Source of the DNA: Paraescarpia echinospica
Lineage: Eukaryota; Annelida; Polychaeta; Sabellida; Siboglinidae
NCBI GenBank assembly: GCA_020002185.1
Contig: CM034532.1
Location: 28,194,144-28,258,143, forward strand
Reading direction: 5' to 3'
DNA: 64,000 bases
In this document: positions 56,180 through 64,000 of the stretch, one piece after another
Numbering within the stretch: the stretch's first letter is position 1
Layout: each line of letters starts with the position of its first letter
The notes under the pieces: model-generated
Told to the model about the DNA's origin: nothing
Databases searched by the model: none
Seen by the model: only the letters and a program-made list of their open reading frames with translations
Translations under genes and position numbers: made by a program

Positions 56180-57209
56180 AATTGCGTTCCCATCCTGCTC
56201 GGATCCGCCAATTATACCAGTCTTAGGAATATGGTAAACAGCGGCAAGACGATCGAAATGAAGGTCATAGTTGTATCCGGCCCCTCAATACCCTTGGGAC
56301 GCTCGTGGCCCATATTTCCTTGTTTGGCCCACTTCAGGGGCTATCTTAAGAACGACATGCGCTACCGAGACAACAAGCGTGACGTGGCCGAGGTAGGACT
56401 GGATGAACCTCCACTGGAGGAAGGTCAAGTGACTGCCAACTTCCGGAAGCGACGTGAGACCGTCGACAGACATGAAGAACAACGCGACGACGCCCATACC
56501 GATGACACTCTGTCTCTCCCACTTGTGTTCGAACTTGACTGGCACCATCATCACCGTTCCTTGGGTAGTACTCGGGCGAGATGTGCGCGAGGCACATGAT
56601 GCAATGTACCGCGGCGAGACACATCGACAACACTCCCAGATCCTTCGGCATCTTCATCCAGCGATACAAACAGCTGGGGAAGCGCTTGTGTTTGGTTCCG
56701 TTGATGATCTGGACCACCCCGGCGACTCCCCCAGCGAGGAAGCAGAGCGCAAGCTGCGTGAGAGCTTTCGCTCCCATTACCTTGTTTATGGTCTGCAGCC
56801 GCAGGCGGGCCCAGTTACCTCCGCCGACGATGTGAATGCGCCACAGGTCGAAGACAAACCACGCAACGAAGATGATCCCGCTGAGAATGAGCGGCACCGT
56901 CCAGCTGCCGAACAACTCTCCCTGCATCGCCTCGAGCTCGGAGGACTTCGACAGACGGCCGAACTGGACAGGGGTGAAGCCGTTGGCGCTTGTGATGTCG
57001 CGGACCTTGCTGCAGGCGGCCTCGTCGTCTCCAGCCACATAGACGGTGCGTACACCGGCTCCGTAGTCGTTCTCGATGGCGTACGCCGACATCTTGTTGA
57101 ACGCCTTCACCAACGACGCAGCAGGGAACGACTTGGCGACGAATTTGGCGTTCGACGCCAGCGCCTTCTGAAAGTCTGTCTTCTTCGGGTTGCTCACGTC
57201 CACGAGTAT
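56180..57209 (-). pseudogene. Second STEAP copy, membrane-domain exon (frame broken)
   Basis: Opens after a CAG acceptor with ILVDVSNPKK, AASLVKAFNKMSAYAIE, VYVAGDDEAACSKVRD, GTKHKRFPSCLYRW and AAVHCIMC, clearly STEAP. Near 56560/56561 about 42 bases present in the intact gene (after YYPK) are missing, shifting frame; the downstream part (MGVVALFFMSVDGL, WRFIQSYLGHVTLVVSVAH) continues in another frame. A second shift lies near 56330-56338, and the tail (FISIVLPLFTIFLRLV) meets a stop at 56212-56214, before the family's usual end. It also lacks the introns that split the intact gene at exons 3/4 and 4/5. Both heme histidines persist, so decay looks recent. Assembly error is a possible alternative explanation. 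Confidence 0.8.
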
Positions 57210-57681
57210 CTGCTGGACAGGTCGATATTTAATAATAATAATCATATTAATAACAAACTGACTTCTTTAGCGCGAATATCCTCGGAAAATCTAAACTCAG
57301 TGGCGCAACAAATCCAAAGGCCAGTATATGTGTTTCCGTGTGTGGCAATATTAAAGGTACTCAACCAATTCGATTGTTTTGCTCCTCGCGTTTCTTAGTA
57401 ATTTCACCAAAAAAACAGAGGCATCAAGTACTTCCCAATGATATCCTAGTTCGTTTGTGCATACGTGTTAGTTCGTTTTTTTAATTAATAGTAAAACTGA
57501 GAACTGTTTCGTTTTTAGTAAAAACCGGATCCGGTTTTTACTTCGATTTTTCCTGAGTATGGACATTGAACTTTGCGTGGAATCGCGTTCTTGTTTTCTC
57601 GTGGTCGCGAATTATGGGCGATATTGACCTTTGACCCCAATCTTTGCCGCTGTTGATGTTATGGAATTCCGAGTTTAGGCA

Positions 57682-57921
57682 ATGAGTGGACGTCCGCGAA
57701 CATATTTGCCACCGACACGAACTAAATTAGACAGACAAAGACAGTACCCACGCATAAAGGTGCATTTCTGTTTGGGAACGACTATGGAACGAAACAAAGT
57801 AAACAGAAGGAGTTGGCGACAGTGCCAGCCGTGGGCTGTTGCCCGTGCCGTGGCCGTGGGGTCAGTCACAATGTCAACAGATGAGATGCAGCGTTCGCAA
57901 AGGTTATTCCAGACAGGTTAG
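57682..57921 (+). CDS. Unrecognised small ORF with possible splice donor
   Basis: An ATG-started frame of 79 codons rich in Arg (MSGRPRTYLPPTRTKLDRQR); the ORF stops at a TAG overlapping GTTAGT, and CAGACAG before it could be a donor. The phrase KVHFCLGTTMERNK faintly recalls repeat-associated proteins with an LGST-x-ERW motif, but that is memory-based. It lies in a GC-richer patch. It may be a first exon, a transposon scrap, or chance. Confidence 0.2.
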   Translation: MSGRPRTYLPPTRTKLDRQRQYPRIKVHFCLGTTMERNKVNRRSWRQCQPWAVARAVAVGSVTMSTDEMQRSQRLFQTG

Positions 57922-58067
57922 TAATTTATAATTATTCAGCTATAATCACGTCTATGTAGCCATATGAATATAATATTAATGTTGCTTGTACTAAATGTAT
58001 TTGATTGTTTACGTTTTAGTCATAGCCAATGGCAATGGCGGCCTGGCTGGACCCTGTTTTAGTTTTT

Positions 58068-58096
58068 ACTATATATATATATATATATATATATAT
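58068..58096. repeat. (TA)n microsatellite
   Basis: About 14 TA units. Confidence 0.95.
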
Positions 58097-58947
58097 CAGC
58101 TAACAGTACGACGCTATGGCATATACCTATGTCAATGATAGTTTAACAAGATTTAACAAGATTGCCATCCAGAGAATTAACTCTAGATGGCAGGTGGACA
58201 AGGAAGCCCTTTGGCTTATCGAGAGTCCAACCCTTTTATCTACATATAAATGGTGACTATATTATGTCTATGTCGTACTTATGGTAGTAAGCTAGTAGCT
58301 TAAAGGAAATAAAAACAAGGCATTAGCTCAAATCCGTTTTCCATGTGTACAGAAAGTTTAATATTGCATGTAACATTCGAGAACATTAAAAAAAATACAG
58401 AAAAATACATTTGTAGCATAAATTCGATTTTAAACCCGTCTGTGTAGCGATTCCCGCGGAAAATAAAAATTTAATGAGCTAGGCGATCACGTGGTATCTT
58501 AACGTCACACATGACTCACACTCGCTGCAGGCCGACCCTTGCTATGCATTCAGAGCATGTTTACATGGATAATGTTGGGGTCGAAACGAGCGTCAGAATG
58601 AGTTGTTATGCAATAATCCGATGTAATACAAACACTAGTCATCATAAAGGAACAAGCAGTTATCTTACGGTTCCACATGAATTCAATTTTATTCAAAACA
58701 ATGAATGCGAATGAGCCTACAAGTCGACTAGGTTTTGCCGAGCTTGGCCCTGGGCTCGTTTTCAGAATAATTATATCGAAATCAATCAACGGGAGATAAT
58801 GTACACCAATATACATACATAGCAAACATAATCGTATCCAGCTACAGAAAGTAACGTGTAAAATATCATAATATCACAAGAATATCGATGTATGAAGGAG
58901 GAGTTGTACAATTTATCATAACAACTGAAATCAGACAGCAAATTTCT

Positions 58948-59036
58948 GCCGGCCGTGATAGTTCAGTTGGTAAACGCGTTGGTTCATTGGTATTTGTTTT
59001 ACAATCAGGCGACGCCGGTTCAATCCTGACAGCATG
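58948..59036 (+). mobile_element. tRNA-like SINE head or tRNA pseudogene
   Basis: A-box-like GATAGTTCAGTTGGTAAACG and B-box-like GGTTCAATCCTGA are correctly ordered and about 45 bp apart, and GCCGGCCGTG opens the unit. No clean acceptor-stem pairing is seen, so it is not an intact tRNA. Confidence 0.5.
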
Positions 59037-60819
59037 CAAACTATTGATTTTCTTTACACTTTTTTGTTTATGTTTTCACGAAGTAATATAAACCAAATCA
59101 TTTAGTATACTATGATGCACTGTTTGTAAATATATTTATTTTTATTTTTGTAGTAATTATTTATTCGCCACAAAAATGAAAATATGGTCATTATATACAA
59201 CGATGTTTCTAAATTGTATTTATCAAGACAGATCACAATCTGTTTTCACATATATAATTACAATATATTACTGTACAATATATTTACAATTAATAAATTA
59301 TATATCCATTACATTATATTTGTTTGGATAAATAAAATTAAGAAATATATAAAATATCATACATGTCAGAGTTATGCTAACTGTCATTTTGTCTCCGGTA
59401 TAGGTAGATGCGGATGTACAGCAAAATGTCAGGAAGCTGGTATGCAGTACCATCGAAGACAGCGAACACATACAGTTGTGTCATCGATATCCAAACCGAT
59501 GTAGTTCACCGATGTATGCTCGACACTGAACCTGTCTCACAGCATCAAGAGTTGTTGCCCAAAGACTCATGCTATATCTGCCAGATCCTGGCACCCACCG
59601 TTCCATCACCAACTGCAGAGCTAATCAGGCATCACCATATTCGTATGTCGAGTAACCTGCATTCTACATTGGTTTTAGTCAGTCAAGCTAACTGACTGAC
59701 CTGGAAGCCAGTGTACACCCCATCAGCACTGGGGGATCTGTCACGGATGCAACACACGACCCAATTGAGATCACCCGGTGGACATTCACATGACAAACCA
59801 TTAATATGCAGCATGCTGTATGGCTGTAGAATCTTGTCCGAGATCCTGGACAAATACAACTGCCCAGTATATCATATTAACTTGGAGAACTAGTGGTACT
59901 AAGCACACTAGTCCATTCTCCTGCAAAGAAAAGCATATATTCAGTAAACAAAAACAGGTATCATTGTAGTGTTGGGAGTAAATAATTATGGAGTGTTCAT
60001 TGTCATAATCAGTAAATATAAAATAATGTTTCATGTGTGACCTGCAGCATTTCACAAGAAAAAGGCAACAAGAAATGTGCTACTACAGCTGCATCTACAC
60101 ATGTTGATATCTTAGGAACAGTCAGTGTTTACCGGGGTTGTTCCGGAGAAGAGAGAGGGTGGCTTGATACAGCATGCAGACATTAGTAGAATATGCTCTT
60201 TTTAAAACGGTGAAAAATTTTAACTATTTTTTTCTTTACAAGGTGTTCATTGTCATCACATGAATTTAAAATTGTTCAATTTCATTACAGTGATGCCTGA
60301 TCTTTGTCAATATTATAGACTGATTTGAATTCTGCTAATTAGTAAAGCATCAGTAAAGCGCATTTATATTTTTTGTTTTGTTTTCAGTATTCAAATTCAT
60401 GTCAGTGTCTGCCATGTGCAACTACTACACATATTCATGTTTGACATGTTAAGGTTCTGCCTGAGGTTAAATGGTAAAAGTGAATGTTGGAAATAACAAA
60501 ATGAGGTGTTATTGTGATGCTAACCGTATATTTTCCTCGCCAAGTATTGAAAGGTTCATAATATGTAGGTCTACCTTCTTAAAAAATGAATAGTTTATTT
60601 TATAAACTTATTTCCGAGTCATCGCCATATGCAAAATAATTCTTAAAGGTATGTGTTGATACACTGTGTGTATAATATAAGTGCAGAAGTCAACTTAGTT
60701 TTCCATATCCAAGATGTTATTATTAAAATGTGTATGAAAACAAATATATATTTAAATGTGCACATTAAAATTTATTGATAACTTATACGTGGTTGATTGT
60801 TATAAATTTGAAATTACCT

Positions 60820-61222
60820 GGATTGATCATATGGGGGCCTCCTGCAGACTATATAATCCTCTCTGTGTCTGCCTGACCCAGGTGACCGCCTTAGTCCCTC
60901 TTCTGCGTCCTCTCATTCCCATTCAGGGGTTGCAGTGTGGCCTGTAGCAACATCATAGTTACGTATTATGCATTCATATATTGCTGTGGTGAGAATATAT
61001 ACACATATTAGTAAATACACAAGAATAGCTTGCATGTGTCGGTTAAAAGGCATCACAAGATACCAATTACATAGACTACAGCCAGGCATCAAGGACCACA
61101 ATGGAAACAAGTGCGAGCATTTACTTATGTAATCCTTATATATGGTGTACTCTAGCTGTATTTATGTTTTATGCATTTACGCGTTTACCTTTTTATATTG
61201 AATAAAATCATCATCATCAAGG
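60820..61222 (+). mobile_element. Possible LINE 3' untranslated end
   Basis: GC-richer sequence ends in TTGAATAAAATCATCATCATCA (AATAAA at 61201), a polyadenylation signal running into an (ATC)n tail as in many LINE 3' ends. Upstream codons such as the CRLYNPLCVCLTQV frame are not diagnostic. Confidence 0.35.
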
Positions 61223-62601
61223 TTGTCGTATAAAAAAATATTTTAAAACTACAATGCAAATCAACAACATTGTGCAGTAATAGTATCCAAATGTAAGTCA
61301 CAAAACACTGTTTTAATAATTATGATCACCAATATAATACTCCCGTGTTTGACGCTCTGTTGCACAAAATGACGGACGCTCCCTGACTAAGTTACTTGCA
61401 CGATCAACAGGGGCCTACTGCCAAACCAATGTTACTTGTCATTTCACACCCTCACGTCGTCTACTCTCTATATGTACTGTCGCAATAACATAGCTTATTA
61501 ACAAGAACCTACGTAACCAAATACAATACATATCAAATAGTATGCTCGTTGTCACAGCTTCTGACTGAATCTCATGCTGATCATAATATGGTCATGGACA
61601 TGGTGACTGGCTTAGCCTTAGTTAGACGTCAGAGTCAGCCTCGAGTCGAGTGTAGACGTTCGCAAGTTGTAATTCTCGTTGAATTAAGACACGGCTACGC
61701 GTTCTTGTTGCTAAATGCGATAGTGTAATACGTACCTTCGCACAACCACTTTGGAATCTTCATCTTGATACACCAAAAGCACGTGTGTGTTGTTATTGTT
61801 TTCGAATGCGTGAGATGCCAATCTCGCGTAAAGCACGTGACCGAAATGGCCCAGGAGGTCGACAGCGCAATTGGCTTTCGCCAGCTATACCCGGTGTAAC
61901 GACACATCTTTTTATTGACGATTAAAAAACAAGTACGCACTTTTTTTATTAAACCGACTGTGCGCACTAGTTAAACTATTCACACATTACACATCTGGAC
62001 CTAAAAGAACCCGATTGGCGATGGGCAAACGAATTGGTTGAGGGCCTTTAACGTTTGTTAATGCTTCACGCAGTAATATTTTGAAATACCTGGACAACGG
62101 GTGTGTCGATGTTTATTATTTCAGTAAACGTTTGAGACAAATTCGAAAATGTCTAATCTGATTCAGTATACGTACACAGGGATCATATCGTCATTGACAC
62201 ATTCGCATGCTATGGACTACAGCGCCGGATTTAGAACTGTGGAGACCTCTAAGAAGTGATTGACCGTGTATTGTTTTATAATAGTTTTCACTCCTCTCTA
62301 CCTTCTACAATAAGGACTTCATTACAAAATACGTCTTTAGAACATCAAATTGCTTCACACTGAAACACTCAAGTTTCGTAAAAAAAGGTTTCGACCCCAA
62401 AGAATTGACCCAAATAGCGTTTTCTGGAGGCCATTCATAAAACGATATTACGGGAACCCCCGAACAACTGCCCCGTTTGCCCTTCCCTAAATTCGGCACA
62501 GATCAAACACCTATACAAGAAAATTAACTATAACATATAAGTTTCATTACTAGGATTATGATCATTATTATATCCCAGAAAACTGTGTGATCCGTCCATA
62601 C

Positions 62602-62790
62602 CTTGCCTGAAGTGGCTTCTGTGTGCGGCGTCAGAGTCTTCACAGTGGCTGGTGCCGGAAGTGCGAGAAACACCAAGTCAGCGTGTCTCAGGGCTGTGTC
62701 GATTGAAGTGACGCGAACGTCCGTCAGGGTGTCGTCGTATATTGCCGCCAGACTGCGACGGTTGGGGTAGCGAACTTCCGCACATGATAG
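62602..62790 (-). pseudogene. Second STEAP copy, oxidoreductase-domain exon
   Basis: Encodes VRYPNRRSLAAIYDDTL, TALRHADLVFLALPAPATV and EATSGK, then a GTATGG donor in phase 0 that fits the ILVDVSN start at 57209. It matches exon 3 of the intact gene, but the intron lies before ILVDVSN rather than after NPEEK. No clean AG acceptor is seen at the homologous 5' position in the right phase, so its upstream boundary is uncertain. The Rossmann-motif exon was not found in 62800-64000 and may lie outside the window or be lost. Confidence 0.7.
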
Positions 62791-62799
62791 TGTTAAAAC

Positions 62800-64000
62800 G
62801 GCATGTTTTAGTACATGAAATGCAGTTATCATAATCAAATTTAATTCCACGACGAAAAACATTAAATAAATCAGTTGGTCTTAGTTTGGATGGAACAGCA
62901 TCACGGCTTTAGAGGAGGTGCAAATAAATAGTAATATTTAAAATAGTGAATACATTACAAATGGAAATATTTTGCCCTGCTGCTACTTGCCATAATTATG
63001 TCTTCCCCGTTCCGATCTCACTTTAGTTATTCCAAATAAACATTTACAATCATTGATGGTGAGACAGTTGTGAGACACCGGCATCTGGCAAGTTGTGTTA
63101 CAGCAAACCTAACGATATCGGTAGATCACGTTTCTAAATTTATATTAAGTGCATGGAGGATGGTATACTATTTGCAACGAGACTTCGCTCAGGAAGAACG
63201 GATGCCCATAGAATATTCAAAGTATCGATACATATTCGGGTAAATCGAAATGTCCGAATCAAAATGTCTGTATTTCCATCGATTGCCAGCTTATATGTTG
63301 GCCTCCAACAATATTTCGTACGAACTTACACCGTGCATTGGGCATGGAACAACAAACCTCCAGTTTACATTGTCGTCATTTGCTGAATTGATCACCACTC
63401 GGTTATTATATCTCAAATGAATGAACATGTAAAGAAAGAGGAACGTGGACCTCCGCACTTCGGATCCATCGGAGGAAATACACTTACAACACTCTAAAGT
63501 TAGCGTATTAATATAGATATTTACAATTGAACCGTCTCTCCAATGCATATCCCCAACCTTTCCACCCTCTACGATTATGTTTTATCCATGTCTCCGACAT
63601 GCCTCCTATGTTCTTCAGCTTGTTCTTCCTAACTATGCCCGCCAGTCTGCCATCTATATTTCCCATACCGCCCCCGTAATGCTAAACTATCTGCCACCCG
63701 CTTCTGGTACTTTCCCTCGCTAACCTAATGCATGCCTCCATATCCGGTAGACGGTAGCACTTGACACTTATGCGCGTCTCTGATATATCTAATACTTAAT
63801 TATTGATAGTTGACAGCGAGTGTCAAATGGGTTCACCGATTGTACAACAGTAAGACGAACAGGAGGGTATATGCCGACTAAGTTGAAAGCGGCCGAGAAA
63901 TAGACATAGACAGCCTGACGATGTAAATGGTTCATGTATGTAACCATATTAGGGTTAACACATAATAGTAAATATAGAAAGACGTGGCGAAGTTAATCGC
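62800..64000. other. Right edge; no supported feature
   Basis: Searched for the Rossmann exon (IG-x-IGTGNFA-like) of the second STEAP copy on the minus strand and found none. A pyrimidine-rich stretch at 63530-63760 has no domain signal. Confidence 0.5.

Larger units (their letters stand above)
57210..62601. other. Long intron of the STEAP pseudogene, or intergenic; mixed repeat remnants
   Basis: Contains a possible small exon-like ORF at 57682-57921, a TA tract near 58070-58095, a tRNA-like SINE head near 58948, GC-richer unrecognised sequence at 59400-59900, and a LINE-like 3' end near 61200. No confident gene. Confidence 0.5.

Noticed and set aside
56454..57398. 314-codon plus-strand frame opposite the second STEAP copy
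   Set aside because: The minus strand has clear STEAP homology; the plus-strand frame is an antisense shadow in GC-rich coding sequence.
58948..59036. tRNA gene candidate
   Set aside because: Box A and B resemble a tRNA, but I could not pair an acceptor stem or a clean anticodon loop; a SINE head or pseudogene is more likely.

Overview
This is a stretch of metazoan nuclear genome. The coding signal comes in short GC-rich exons with GT/AG splice sites, set in long AT-rich introns full of (CA)n-type microsatellites, minisatellites, tRNA-derived SINEs, LINE fragments and MITEs. No prokaryotic gene structure is present. The protein families (chitin-binding peritrophin domain next to a LamG domain, VWD-C8-TIL, Ly6/uPAR, STEAP) and the repeats point to a non-vertebrate bilaterian. 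A lophotrochozoan, most likely a mollusc, is my best guess, but this is inference and no species can be named.

Layout. 1-6250 is upstream intergenic DNA, with one possible edge exon, a degenerate minisatellite and transposon debris. 6251-43060 (+) holds one large gene that I reconstruct as 36 coding exons. Every splice phase agrees and the sum is 5,019 nt (1,672 residues plus stop). The predicted secreted protein reads: signal peptide, novel six-Cys module, Ly6/uPAR domain, EGF x3, second six-Cys module, EGF, VWD, C8, TIL, VWC-like, TIL, VWC-like, EGF x9, chitin-binding type 2, Cys-rich linker, LamG. Its introns carry at least three LINE fragments, a pogo-like MITE, two hAT-like elements, a foldback element, a MITE nested in a LINE, and a tandem array copied from an EGF exon end and its splice donor.

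44332-51080 or 54317 (-) is a STEAP-family metalloreductase gene of five coding exons (472 residues). It lies tail-to-tail with the large gene and has two candidate alternative first exons at 51.0 kb and 54.3 kb. Its introns hold a Rex1-like LINE fragment (itself carrying a hAT-like MITE), a SINE and more microsatellites. 56180-62790 (-) is a second STEAP copy with a different intron layout, a frame-breaking deletion, a further frameshift and a premature stop. I read it as a pseudogene or decaying paralogue whose 5' end may lie beyond the window.

How the genes relate. The large protein looks like an extracellular-matrix, cuticle, mucus or shell-matrix component: a chitin-binding plus LamG tail with adhesive EGF and VWD modules. 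The STEAP genes would encode membrane ferric/cupric reductases. Nothing in the sequence links the two functions; they are convergent neighbours. No rRNA, intact tRNA, CRISPR or prokaryotic element is seen.
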